A DNA stretch of 64,000 bases from JAKACA01 sp049510975 (GTDB lineage: Bacteria; Actinomycetota; Acidimicrobiia; Acidimicrobiales; Bog-793). The DNA is taken from NCBI GenBank assembly GCA_049510975.1, contig JBEKYM010000009.1:53539-117538 (forward strand), read 5' to 3'. The notes below the pieces were generated by a model. That model made no database searches, was not told where the DNA came from, and saw nothing but the letters and a program-made list of their open reading frames with translations. A program made the translations under genes and the position numbers. Positions 41,221 through 49,513 of this stretch are shown here, in pieces. Within the stretch, counting starts at the first letter, position 1, and every line of letters starts with the position of its first letter.

Positions 41221-41556
41221 GTGCGTTTCGCCCACGAGTCCGAGCGGCTGTTCGCCGAGCTCCTCGACTTCTACGAAGTCGTCTGGGAGTACGAGCCGGT
41301 GGAGTTCGTCCTCGCCTGGCGTCCGGACGGGACACCGCTGCAAGCCTTCCGTCCGGACTTCTACCTTCCCGAGCACGACATCTTCCTCGAGCTCACGACG
41401 CTTCGCCAGGACCTCGTCACGGTGAAGAACCGCAAGGTGCGACAGCTCACCGAGCTGTACCCCGACGTGCACGTGAAGATGCTCTACCGTCGCGACATCA
41501 TCGGACTCATCGCCAAGTACCGGATGAACGGCACCACGTCTAGATTGGCAGGGTGA
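41221..41556 (+). CDS. PD-(D/E)XK nuclease-like small protein
   Basis: A 111-residue protein. The core AFRPDFYLPEHDIFLELTTLR, followed by VTVKNRKVRQL, has the D-x-n-E-x-T...K arrangement of restriction-endonuclease-fold proteins, though Thr stands where Lys usually does (E-L-T instead of E-x-K). WEYEPVEFVLAWRPDG precedes it, as in homing or very-short-patch-like nucleases. I infer the fold, not the activity. GTG 41221 is the first plausible start. Its stop overlaps the GTG of gcvT by 4 bases. Confidence 0.6.
   Translation: MRFAHESERLFAELLDFYEVVWEYEPVEFVLAWRPDGTPLQAFRPDFYLPEHDIFLELTTLRQDLVTVKNRKVRQLTELYPDVHVKMLYRRDIIGLIAKYRMNGTTSRLAG
41541..41546 (+). promoter_or_regulatory. -10 box TAGATT in front of gcvT
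   Basis: TAGATT inside the end of the small nuclease-like gene is followed by six bases and then GTG 41553. The glycine cleavage run could thus have its own leaderless promoter. Confidence 0.45.
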
Positions 41557-42707
41557 GCCAAAGCAGCGACACGGAGGGCTCAGCGGACGGGCCGTCCCTT
41601 CGGGAATCCCCCCTTCGAGCCGAGCACGAGGCATTGGGAGCTCGGCTCGTCGATTTCGGCGGCTGGGAGATGCCCCTGTCCTATCCCGACGGCACGATCG
41701 CCGAGCACATGGCCTGCCGGGCGACGGCGGCCTGCTTCGATGTGAGCCACCTCGGCACGGTGCGCGTGACCGGCAGCGGAGCGCTGGCTCTCCTGCAGGA
41801 GAACCTGACGAACGATCTCACCAAGGTCGCACCCGGCAGGGCGCAGTACACCCACCTGCTCGACCCTGATGACGCTTCCGTGCTCGACGACATCATCGTG
41901 TGGTGGGTCGCCGAGGATCGTTTCGACGTGATGCCGAACGCTTCCAACACCGCCCGCGTCAGGGCGGCCATCGGCGGCGAGGACGTCACCGGCGAGCGGG
42001 CCATCATCGCCGTCCAGGGGCCTGCTGCTCGCAGCCTGGTCGCTTCGTTCTCCCCGGAGGCGGCCGCCGTCGGCCACTTCCACGTCGTGCCTTTCCTTTG
42101 GGGTGACGTCGAGTGCATCGCAGCCGGGACCGGGTACACCGGGGAGGACGGCATCGAGGTCGCCGTGCCGGCAGCGCAGGCGGCAGCGTTCTGGCGAGCG
42201 GTGCTGGCGAGCGGAGCACGCCCGGCCGGGCTCGGCGCTCGCGACACCCTGCGCCTCGAGGCCGGCCTGCCGCTGCACGGCCACGAGCTCGGCCCCGGCA
42301 TCACGTCGTTGCAAGCCGGTCTCGGCTGGGTCGTCGGCTGGAACAAAGGCGACTTCCGTGGCCGCCGGCCGCTTCAGGCCGAGCGCGATGCCGGTCCCCG
42401 GCGCCTGTTGAAAGGCCTGCTCACGGCCGGGCGCCGGCCCCCTCGGGCGGGCGACGAGGTGCGGCTCGGCGATGGCTCGATCGGCGAGGTCACGAGTGGC
42501 AACTACTCCCCGGTGCTCGAGCGCGGCATCGCCCTCGCGTTCGTGCCACCGGCGACCGCTCTTGGGGAGATGGTGGAGATCGACATCCGAGGGACATCCG
42601 TCGCGGCCCAAGTTGTGCGGCCACCGTTCCAGAAGCTCGGCCCGGACGTCGTCGGCACGAGCGCCCCGACCGGAAGCACCGCCGCCCCCGGACCGAGCCA
42701 ATCGTGA
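41553..42707 (+). CDS. gcvT: Glycine cleavage system T protein (aminomethyltransferase)
   Basis: A 384-residue folate-binding protein that releases ammonia from the H-protein-bound aminomethyl group and makes methylene-tetrahydrofolate. Marks are LVDFGGWEMPLSYPDG, ATAACFDVSHLGTVRVTG, IIAVQGPAARSLVASF, GTGYTGEDGIEVAVP, RLEAGLPLHGHEL and the C-terminal barrel SIGEVTSGNYSPVLERGIAL. It is full length with a short polar tail. It starts with GTG overlapping the preceding stop and ends with GTGA overlapping gcvPA, so translation is coupled. Confidence 0.94.
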   Translation: MSQSSDTEGSADGPSLRESPLRAEHEALGARLVDFGGWEMPLSYPDGTIAEHMACRATAACFDVSHLGTVRVTGSGALALLQENLTNDLTKVAPGRAQYTHLLDPDDASVLDDIIVWWVAEDRFDVMPNASNTARVRAAIGGEDVTGERAIIAVQGPAARSLVASFSPEAAAVGHFHVVPFLWGDVECIAAGTGYTGEDGIEVAVPAAQAAAFWRAVLASGARPAGLGARDTLRLEAGLPLHGHELGPGITSLQAGLGWVVGWNKGDFRGRRPLQAERDAGPRRLLKGLLTAGRRPPRAGDEVRLGDGSIGEVTSGNYSPVLERGIALAFVPPATALGEMVEIDIRGTSVAAQVVRPPFQKLGPDVVGTSAPTGSTAAPGPSQS

Positions 42708-44062
42708 GTGCACCTTTCGTACCTCACAGCGACGCCGAGATCACCGAGATGCTGGCGTTCCTCGGGCTCTCGAGCCTCGACGACCTCTTTGCTGCCGTCC
42801 CGGCAGCCATCCGGCTGGCGGGCGGGCTGGATCTTCCTGACCACTGGAGCGAGGCCGACGTGCGCGACCGGCTCGAGGAGCTGGCCGCTCGCAACCATCC
42901 AGCTGGGCGCGACCTCGTGTGCTTCGCCGGTGCGGGCGCCTACGACCACGAGATCCCAGCCGTGGTGCGCTCGCTGGCGGCTCGCTCCGAGTTCGTCACC
43001 GCCTACACGCCTTACCAGCCAGAGGTCGCCCAGGGCGTGCTCCAGGCGCTCTTCGAGTACCAGACGATGGTGACCCGCCTCGCCGGCCTCGACATCGCCA
43101 ACGGCTCGCTCTACGACGGGGCCGACGCCCTGGTCGAGGGCGTCAACCTGGCCGTGGCGGCGACGGGGCGCTCGGGCGTGCTCTGCTCGGACGGCGTCAA
43201 CCCGCGCTGGCGGGCACAGCTGCAGACGTTCTCCCGGGGGCCCAACCACGAGATCGCCCACGTGCCGCTCGCCGACGGGGTGACGGACTGGGAGCACGCC
43301 ACGGCCGTATCGGCAGAGACCGTTGGCGCCGTCGTCGTGGCGACGCCGAACTACCTCGGCTGCCTCGAGGACGTCACCGCCGCCCGCCAGGTGGCCGATC
43401 GCCTCGGTGCCCGCCTCGTCGTGTGCTTCGACCCCGTCGCCGCAGGAATCCTGAAGACGCCAGGCTCCCTCGGCGCTGACATCGTGGTGGGGGAGGGGCA
43501 GGCATTCGGGATGCCGCTGAGCTTCGGCGGACCGTACCTCGGCTTGTTCGCCTGCCGCCTCGCCGATGTCCGGCGCCTGCCGGGCCGACTCATCGGCGAG
43601 ACCGTCGACGCCGAGGGGCGCACCGCCTACGTCATGACGTTGCGCACGCGGGAGCAGGACATCCGCCGAGAGCGAGCCTCCTCCAACGTCTGCACGAATC
43701 AGACGCTCATGGCCGTGACGGCCGCCATCCAGCTCGGCTGGCTCGGGACCGGTGGCCTCGTGGAGGTTGCGCTGCGGTCGGCACGGGCTGCCCGCTACTG
43801 CCGCGAGTCGTTGCTCGCCATCGACGGGGTGGAGCCGGCCGCCGGCGCTCCCGTCTTGCGCGAGTTCGCCGTGCGCACACCGATCGAGGCAGAGCTCGTC
43901 ATCGAGCGGTTGATCGGGGAGGGTTTCTTGGCTGGAACGGTCGTCGAGGAGGGCTTCGTGGGGACGACGTACGCCGGATCGCTCCTCGTGGCGACGACTG
44001 AACGGCGAACGCGGGCAGAGATCGACGCCTTCGCGGCCGCCTTCGACAAGGCCGTGCGATGA
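42704..44062 (+). CDS. gcvPA: Glycine decarboxylase subunit 1 (P-protein A)
   Basis: A 452-residue N-terminal-type subunit of the split PLP-dependent glycine decarboxylase. It reads YVPHSDAEI-like FVPHSDAEITEMLAFLG at the start, then CFAGAGAYDHEIPAVV, TAYTPYQPEVAQGVLQALFEY, GLDIANGSLYDGADALVEG, GEGQAFGMPLSFGGPYLG and FACRLADVRRLPGRLIGET. It lacks the PLP lysine, which is on subunit 2. GTG 42704 overlaps gcvT, and ATGA overlaps gcvPB. Mycobacteria carry a single fused gcvB, so the split form is a lineage difference. Confidence 0.95.
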   Translation: MSAPFVPHSDAEITEMLAFLGLSSLDDLFAAVPAAIRLAGGLDLPDHWSEADVRDRLEELAARNHPAGRDLVCFAGAGAYDHEIPAVVRSLAARSEFVTAYTPYQPEVAQGVLQALFEYQTMVTRLAGLDIANGSLYDGADALVEGVNLAVAATGRSGVLCSDGVNPRWRAQLQTFSRGPNHEIAHVPLADGVTDWEHATAVSAETVGAVVVATPNYLGCLEDVTAARQVADRLGARLVVCFDPVAAGILKTPGSLGADIVVGEGQAFGMPLSFGGPYLGLFACRLADVRRLPGRLIGETVDAEGRTAYVMTLRTREQDIRRERASSNVCTNQTLMAVTAAIQLGWLGTGGLVEVALRSARAARYCRESLLAIDGVEPAAGAPVLREFAVRTPIEAELVIERLIGEGFLAGTVVEEGFVGTTYAGSLLVATTERRTRAEIDAFAAAFDKAVR

Positions 44063-45579
44063 GCGTGCCAGGCGGGCGGGCCGCCAGCGCACCGCTGCTC
44101 GGGCGTGCGACCGAGCCGTCGCTGTTCGAGCTGTCCGAGCCCGGTAGGCGCTCGGCTTCGTTCCGCACGAGCGGCCTGCCTGAGTGGTCGGTCGAGGAGC
44201 TCGTTCCCGAGCAGTTCCGTGCCACCGAACCGGTGCCGATCCCCGAGGTGGCCGAGCGGGACCTCGTTGCCCACTTCACCCGTCTCACCCACCGGCAGTA
44301 CTCCGTCGACCTCGGTGCCTACCCGCTCGGCTCGTGCACCATGAAGTACAACCCGAAGTCCTGCGACGTCGCCGCAGCGATGCCTGGCTTCGCCGACGTC
44401 CATCCGGGGTCGCCGCCGTCGATCACTCAGGGCTGGCTCGAGCTGCTCGTCGAGCTCGAAGAGTCGCTCTGTGCCATCACGGGCATGGCGGCCGCCACCT
44501 TGCAGCCGGCGGCAGGGGCAGCCGGCGAGCTCACCGGACTGCTGCTGATGCGCGCCTACCACGACTCTCGGGGCGAGCACCGTACGCGGGTGATCATCCC
44601 GGACTCGGCGCACGGCACGAACCCGGCATCGGTGGCGCTGTCGGGCTACGAGGTCACGACGGTGGGAACGAACGCCCGCGGCGGGGTCGACATCGAGCAC
44701 CTGCGGGAGGTGCTCGACACCGACGTCGCCGGCATCATGCTCACGAACCCGAATACCCTCGGCCTGTTCGAGGAGGACATCGTCGAGGTCGCAAGCGCCG
44801 TGCACGACGTCGGCGGGCTCCTGTACTACGACGGAGCCAACCTGAACGCCATCCTCGGGATCGTGCGGCCGGGTGACATGGGTTTCGACATCGTCCACCT
44901 GAACGTTCACAAGACCTTCGCCACCCCGCACGGCGGGGGCGGTCCCGGCGCCGGCCCAGTGGCGGTGAACGAGCACCTCGTCGACTTCCTCCCCGGACCC
45001 CGGCCGGCGCGCCTCGCCGACGGCACCTTCGGTTACCTCACGCCGCCGAAGTCCGTCGGGCGGCTGCACTCCTGGCACGGCAACGCCCTCGTCCTGCTGC
45101 GCGCATGGACGTACCTCCGTCTGAACGGAGCCGACGGCCTGAGACGTGTGGCCGAGGCGGCCGTCCTCAACGCCAACTGGCTGAAGGAGCGCTTGCGGGG
45201 CGTCTACGACCTGCCCTTCGATCGACCGGTCATGCACGAGTGCGTCGTGTCCGCCGAAGGGCTCGAGAAGGCGACCGGCCTGCGCGCCCTCGACGTGGCA
45301 AAACGCCTCCTCGAGCTCGGCTTCCACGCCCCCACGGTGTACTTCCCCTTGATCGTGCACGAGGCCCTCATGATCGAGCCGACCGAGACCGAGAGCCCTC
45401 AGACGGTCGCCGCCCTCGCAGAGGCGCTCGTGTTCATCGCGGAGGAGGCTCGCGCTGCCGGATCCGCCGACGAGGCGAAGGCGGCGCCCCGTTCGACGCC
45501 CGTGGGCCGGGTGGACGAGGCGCGGGCTGCCCGCAGCCTCATCGCGACCTTCGACCAGCGTCCAGTTGGCGCAGGCTGA
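44059..45579 (+). CDS. gcvPB: Glycine decarboxylase subunit 2 (P-protein B)
   Basis: A 506-residue C-terminal-type subunit carrying the PLP lysine, Lys285, in HLNVHKTFATPHGGGGPG. Other marks are LGSCTMKYNPKSCDVAA, PDSAHGTNPASVALSGYEV, NPNTLGLFEEDIVE, YYDGANLNAILG and HECVVSAEGLEKATGLRA. It decarboxylates glycine and passes the aminomethyl unit to GcvH. It runs a little longer than usual at the C-terminus. ATG 44059 overlaps gcvPA by 4 bases. A lipoamide dehydrogenase gene is not in the window. Confidence 0.95.
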   Translation: MSVPGGRAASAPLLGRATEPSLFELSEPGRRSASFRTSGLPEWSVEELVPEQFRATEPVPIPEVAERDLVAHFTRLTHRQYSVDLGAYPLGSCTMKYNPKSCDVAAAMPGFADVHPGSPPSITQGWLELLVELEESLCAITGMAAATLQPAAGAAGELTGLLLMRAYHDSRGEHRTRVIIPDSAHGTNPASVALSGYEVTTVGTNARGGVDIEHLREVLDTDVAGIMLTNPNTLGLFEEDIVEVASAVHDVGGLLYYDGANLNAILGIVRPGDMGFDIVHLNVHKTFATPHGGGGPGAGPVAVNEHLVDFLPGPRPARLADGTFGYLTPPKSVGRLHSWHGNALVLLRAWTYLRLNGADGLRRVAEAAVLNANWLKERLRGVYDLPFDRPVMHECVVSAEGLEKATGLRALDVAKRLLELGFHAPTVYFPLIVHEALMIEPTETESPQTVAALAEALVFIAEEARAAGSADEAKAAPRSTPVGRVDEARAARSLIATFDQRPVGAG

Positions 45580-45619
45580 GCAACCGCTTGCCGCGGAGCC
45601 GGCACCGGCGGCCGAGTCG

Positions 45620-45625
45620 TATCCT
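45620..45625 (+). promoter_or_regulatory. -10 box TATCCT, leaderless start for 45632
   Basis: TATCCT is followed by six bases and then ATG 45632. It separates this gene from the glycine cleavage run and excludes the in-frame ATG at 45566. Confidence 0.5.
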
Positions 45626-45631
45626 GCTCGC

Positions 45632-46117
45632 ATGAAGAGTGGTTGGTGGTCGCGTCGGGCGATCACGCTGCACCTGGCGTTGATCGTGGTCGTGCCCCTC
45701 TTCTTGGTGCTGGCGATCTGGCAGTTGCGCCGCGCCCTGCACGGAAACCTCTTGAGCTGGGCCTACACGTTCGAGTGGCCGTTCTTCGCCGCCTATGCGA
45801 CCTGGATGTGGTGGAAGCTCGTCCACGAGGAGACCGCCATGGCCGCCCAGGCGGATCCGCCGGTGCACCACAGCCTCGGCTCGATCGAGACGGTGGCCAG
45901 GACGAACGGCTCCGGCACGGCCGGGGGCGAGACAGCGACCGAGTCGGGCGACGAGCCTGGGCGATCGGACGGCGATCAGGGCGGAGCGAGCGGCGAGACC
46001 GAGTCGAGTGTTGCGGCCCCGCGCTTGGACTGGGACCCCTATGACGAGTCCGACCCCGAGCTCGCCGCCTACAACCGCTATCTCGCCAGCCTGCACACCT
46101 CGCCGCGCAAGCGCTGA
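45632..46117 (+). CDS. Actinobacterial two-helix membrane protein
   Basis: A 161-residue protein with two hydrophobic segments near the N-terminus (ITLHLALIVVVPLFLVLAI and FEWPFFAAYATWMWWKL). A long acidic, Gly/Ser/Glu-rich cytoplasmic region follows, then a short conserved-looking end, DPELAAYNRYLASLH. This end motif is seen in small actinobacterial membrane proteins of unknown function that often stand next to DUF3817 proteins, as here. No enzymatic motif is visible. ATG 45632 is set by the leaderless -10 box. It is followed after eight bases by the DUF3817 gene. Confidence 0.75.
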   Translation: MKSGWWSRRAITLHLALIVVVPLFLVLAIWQLRRALHGNLLSWAYTFEWPFFAAYATWMWWKLVHEETAMAAQADPPVHHSLGSIETVARTNGSGTAGGETATESGDEPGRSDGDQGGASGETESSVAAPRLDWDPYDESDPELAAYNRYLASLHTSPRKR

Positions 46118-46125
46118 GCCAGTTC

Positions 46126-46488
46126 GTGCCGGAGGATCTTCGTCGAGCGCTGCGCCGCTACCAGGTCATGTCCGTCGTCGTCGGCATCATGCTGCTCCTG
46201 CTCGTGGGAGTGGCGATGCCGCTGCAGTACATCGGGCACCGGCCGGCCATGGCGAGCGTGGTCTCGGTGCTCCACGGTCTGCTCTACATCGTCTATCTCG
46301 TCACGGCGGCGGATCTCGCCCGCCGGGCGCGCTTTGGTATCGGCCAGCTGGTGGCGATGGTGTGTGCGGGGTTTCTTCCCTTCCTCGCCTTCTACATGGA
46401 GTGGCGGACCACCCGGCGGGTGCACGAGCTCTCGGAGGCACACGGCGCTGCGGCGGCCACGAGGACGGGCGACTCGGGAGCCCCTTAG
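46126..46488 (+). CDS. DUF3817 membrane protein
   Basis: A 120-residue protein with three hydrophobic segments (VMSVVVGIMLLLLVGVAM, SVLHGLLYIVYLVTAADL, LVAMVCAGFLPFLAFYME). RYQVMSVVVG, HGLLYIVYL and FYMEWRT match the DUF3817 domain, found mostly in actinobacteria, function unknown. It starts at GTG 46126 in the same run as the preceding membrane protein. Its stop overlaps the convergent DNA ligase gene by 4 bases, so no terminator fits between them. Confidence 0.85.
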   Translation: MPEDLRRALRRYQVMSVVVGIMLLLLVGVAMPLQYIGHRPAMASVVSVLHGLLYIVYLVTAADLARRARFGIGQLVAMVCAGFLPFLAFYMEWRTTRRVHELSEAHGAAAATRTGDSGAP

Positions 46489-47558
46489 CTCCCCGCCGCG
46501 AAGACCGACGCCAGCTCGGCGGGAACTGCGGTCTCGAGCTGGTCGTAGCGGCACGACTCAGGCGTCCGGTCGCCTCGCCATCTGCGAAACGTCGTGGCGT
46601 GGCGGAAGCGATCGCCCTGCAGGTGGTCGTAGGCGACTTCGCAGACGAGCCCGATCCGCAGCGGTTCGAAGGACAGATCCCGCCCGGCGTTCCAGCGGCT
46701 CTGGGCTCCCGGTACCCGCCCTCCTGGCTCGTCCTGACCGGGCTGCCCCCACGACCACGGGTGCTCGTCGCCGGCTTCGACGCGATACGGGGCCAGCTCG
46801 TCGACGAGCTCGAGGCGGCGGGCGTCGGTGAACGACGACGTCACGCCGACGTGGTGCAGCACCCCCTCGTCGTCGTAGAGGCCGAGTAGGAGCGACCCGA
46901 TCTTGCCCCCGTTCTTGTGCCACCGGAAGCCACCGACAGCGCAGTCGGCGGTGCGCTCGTGCTTCACCTTGGTCCAGCCCCGTTGGCCTTCGGCGTAGGA
47001 GCCGGCGAGGTGTTTCGCGATGACGCCGTCGAGGCCGGCGCCCTCGAAGCGCGAGAACCAGTCGCGCGCCACCTCGGCGGACTCCGTCGCCGGCGTGAGG
47101 TGAATGGGAGGCGATGATGCCGCCAAGGCGGCCATGAGTGCCGCTCGCCGCTCGGAGAGGGGGCGCCCCCGCAGATCGTCGCCGCCGGCTGCCAGCAGGT
47201 CGAAAGCAACGAAGGAGGCCGGCGTCTCCTCGGCCAGTTTGCGGACTCGCGAATCGGCCGGATGGATCCGCTGCAGGAGGGCGTCGAAGTCGAGGCCGGC
47301 CGGGCCGACGATGACGATCTCGCCGTCGAGCACGCACCCGTCGGGGACGTTCTCGAGGACGGCGGCGACGACCTCGGGGAAGTACCGGGTGAGGGGCTTC
47401 TCGTTGCGGCTGCCGAGAACGACGGAGTCCCGGTCCCGGAACACCACGCACCGAAACCCGTCCCACTTCGGCTCGTACATCACCCCGCCACCCTCGGGCA
47501 TCTCGCGAGCGAGCTTGGCCAGCATCGGCGAGACCGGTGGGGAGACGGGAAGCGCCAT
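46485..47558 (-). CDS. ligC: ATP-dependent DNA ligase, LigC type
   Basis: A 357-residue single-polypeptide ATP-dependent DNA ligase. The adenylated lysine is Lys31 in YEPKWDGFRCVVFRD. Other nucleotidyltransferase motifs are DGEIVIVGPAGLDFDALL, FVAFDLLAAGGDDLRGR, GLDGVIAKHLAGSY, and WTKVKHERTADCAVGG. An OB domain follows (GSLLLGLYDDEGVLHHVG). There is no polymerase or nuclease domain, so it is LigC-like rather than LigD. LigC enzymes act in gap and base-excision repair with LigD-like polymerases, none of which is in the window. ATG 47558 is the natural start. Confidence 0.93.
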   Translation of the reverse strand: MALPVSPPVSPMLAKLAREMPEGGGVMYEPKWDGFRCVVFRDRDSVVLGSRNEKPLTRYFPEVVAAVLENVPDGCVLDGEIVIVGPAGLDFDALLQRIHPADSRVRKLAEETPASFVAFDLLAAGGDDLRGRPLSERRAALMAALAASSPPIHLTPATESAEVARDWFSRFEGAGLDGVIAKHLAGSYAEGQRGWTKVKHERTADCAVGGFRWHKNGGKIGSLLLGLYDDEGVLHHVGVTSSFTDARRLELVDELAPYRVEAGDEHPWSWGQPGQDEPGGRVPGAQSRWNAGRDLSFEPLRIGLVCEVAYDHLQGDRFRHATTFRRWRGDRTPESCRYDQLETAVPAELASVFAAGS

Positions 47559-47567
47559 CGGCGCAGA

Positions 47568-48374
47568 CTAGGTCGAGGAACGGTGCACGAGGTGAACCCG
47601 CGCTTGGGCGCGGGGGCGGATCACGAGCTGGTCGATGTCAACATGGCTCGGTCGGGTGACGATGAACCGGATGCAGTCGGCGATGTCCTCGGCCGTGAGC
47701 GGCGTGACGCCCTGGTAGACGGCGTCGGCACGGGCAGTGTCGCCGTCGAATCGCACGAGTGAGAAGTCGGTCTGCACCATGCCCGGGTCGATCTCGCTCA
47801 CGCGCACGGGCTTGCCGAGGAGCTCCATGCGGAGCACGTCGCTGAAGGCGCGCACCGCCGCCTTGGCGGCGTTGTAGCCCGATCCGCCCACGTACGGCTC
47901 GAAGGCGGCCACCGAGCCGACGTTGAGCACGAATCCGTCGCCGGAGGCGATGAGTCGGGGCAGGAGCGCCTTCGTCATGCGCAGCGTCCCCATGACGTTG
48001 GCGTCGTACATCTGCTGCCACTTGGCCTCGTCCGCCTCGGCGATGGGATCGAGTCCGAGGGCGCCGCCGGCGTTGTTCACGAGCAGCCGGCACTCGCTCA
48101 CCTCGCCGCAGAAGCGGGCGACCGACGCCGGCACGGTCACGTCGAGCGGGAAGGCGCGGGCCGGCGGTCCGAGCTCGGCCGCCAGGGCTTCGACGGCCTC
48201 GACACGCCGGGCACCGAGCACGACGGAATAGCCGACGCCGGCGAGAGCGCGTGCCGTGGCGGCGCCGATGCCGCTCGAGGCACCCGTGACGACTGCCGTG
48301 CCGGCGCTCCCGGCAGGCGCGGCCGGCGGGCTGGACGCTGCCGGCGCGGCCCCCGTCGAGTCGGGCTCAGTCAC
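47568..48374 (-). CDS. Short-chain dehydrogenase/reductase, YdfG-like
   Basis: A 268-residue classical SDR with a polar Ala/Pro-rich N-terminus of about 24 residues. The cofactor site is VVTGASSGIGAATARAL; NNAGGALGLD, catalytic Ser in FVLNVGSVAAFEP, and Tyr-Lys in GYNAAKAAVRAFSDVL follow. LRMELLGKPVRVSEIDPGMV and VIRPRAQ-type C-terminus resemble YdfG-type serine/3-hydroxy-acid dehydrogenases. GTG 48374 lies three bases after the stop of the M48 protease gene, so the two are co-transcribed. The natural substrate is unknown. Confidence 0.9.
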   Translation of the reverse strand: MTEPDSTGAAPAASSPPAAPAGSAGTAVVTGASSGIGAATARALAGVGYSVVLGARRVEAVEALAAELGPPARAFPLDVTVPASVARFCGEVSECRLLVNNAGGALGLDPIAEADEAKWQQMYDANVMGTLRMTKALLPRLIASGDGFVLNVGSVAAFEPYVGGSGYNAAKAAVRAFSDVLRMELLGKPVRVSEIDPGMVQTDFSLVRFDGDTARADAVYQGVTPLTAEDIADCIRFIVTRPSHVDIDQLVIRPRAQARVHLVHRSST

Positions 48375-48377
48375 CGC

Positions 48378-49409
48378 TCATTCGTCCGGGCCGAGATCCT
48401 CGTCGACGAAGCCGTCGTCGCCGTCGCCTGACTCGCCGCGGTTGTCGAGCCAGCTCGTCACCTTGTCGAACGCCGTCTGCACGCCGCTCCCGGCCCGCTC
48501 CACGAGCGAGGAGAAACGCTCCTTGTAATGGGCGAACGCCGCGTCGAACTCGGCAGACGGCGGTGGCTCCTGCCCGCGGTGGACGTAGGTCCCCGACCGG
48601 ATGCGGTCGAAGTCACCCGTGGACACCCAACTGACGAGCTCCTTCACGCGGCGGACCGGGATGGGGTGAGTCGCCTCGATCTCGCGCCAGAACCGCTGGT
48701 AGCGGGCGAAGGGGTTCGGCTCGTCCTGGTACTCGGTGGCCTGACGGATGAAGGCGTCGAGGTTGAGGTCCTTCACGGGGCCGCCGGCGATGCGCATGAG
48801 GGTTCGGCAGGGGAGCAGCGGGTCGCCGGTGACGAGAGCGCTCGCCCGGTCGGCCGTCAGCTCGGCCATGCGTGACCACTCCAGCAAGGCGTAGTAGAGC
48901 GCCCGCAGGGGCAGGCCGGCGAGGAACTGGCCGCGGAGGACCCCGGTGAGGATGCGCCGAACGAGCACGAGCGTCGTCGTGAGCCCGACGTGGTCGGCGA
49001 GCACGTGCCCCATCTCGTGGGCGAGCACCGAACGGAGCTCGTCCTCCTCGAAGGAGGCGATGAGCCCGGACATGACGAGGGTCACCGGGTCGTTCGTGCC
49101 GATGGTGAGCGCCTGGCCGACTGGCTGCTGGGTGACGTAGAGGGCCGGGCAGCGAGCGATGTCGAGGGTGTAGGCACACTGCCGCTGGATCGCCCATGCG
49201 GAAGGCATCTGATCCTCGCCGAGGCGCACCGCACTGCCGAGCAGCATCTGGCGGACGGCACTCTCGGACTGGAACTCCGAGAGCTTCTTCACGACCTTGT
49301 CGAGCATCGGGACGGCGTGCAGCGCCGCCGAGGCGGCCCGGTCAGCCGGATGAGCGAATGCCTGGGCGCTGATCTCGGGGTATCTGAGGGCCGGCTCGAT
49401 CGTGGTCAT
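48378..49409 (-). CDS. M48-family zinc metalloprotease
   Basis: A 343-residue metalloprotease. The zinc motif is HEMGH at residues 131-135 in LRSVLAHEMGHVLADH, with the third ligand probably Glu in RMAELTADRAS. Short hydrophobic stretches around 145-170 may lie at the membrane, but there is no signal peptide, as in cytoplasmic M48 members. The C-terminus is acidic (GDGDDGFVDEDLGPDE). ATG 49409 is chosen because AAGGAAG lies seven bases upstream; the open frame extends much further but only over non-coding and antisense sequence. Role may be protein quality control. It heads a two-gene unit with the SDR. Confidence 0.88.
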   Translation of the reverse strand: MTTIEPALRYPEISAQAFAHPADRAASAALHAVPMLDKVVKKLSEFQSESAVRQMLLGSAVRLGEDQMPSAWAIQRQCAYTLDIARCPALYVTQQPVGQALTIGTNDPVTLVMSGLIASFEEDELRSVLAHEMGHVLADHVGLTTTLVLVRRILTGVLRGQFLAGLPLRALYYALLEWSRMAELTADRASALVTGDPLLPCRTLMRIAGGPVKDLNLDAFIRQATEYQDEPNPFARYQRFWREIEATHPIPVRRVKELVSWVSTGDFDRIRSGTYVHRGQEPPPSAEFDAAFAHYKERFSSLVERAGSGVQTAFDKVTSWLDNRGESGDGDDGFVDEDLGPDE

Positions 49410-49513
49410 GGCGGCTTCCTTCTTGGTGGTGCTTCCTTGTCTAGTCGACCTGGCCGCCGGTGGCGACGCGACGCCGCTGCGCCCGGGCCGGCCGGAGAAC
49501 CGCCACGTGACGG

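Noticed and set aside
42503..45666. Long minus-strand frames opposite gcvPA and gcvPB
   Set aside because: The glycine decarboxylase genes on the plus strand are unmistakable; the antisense frames show no family features.
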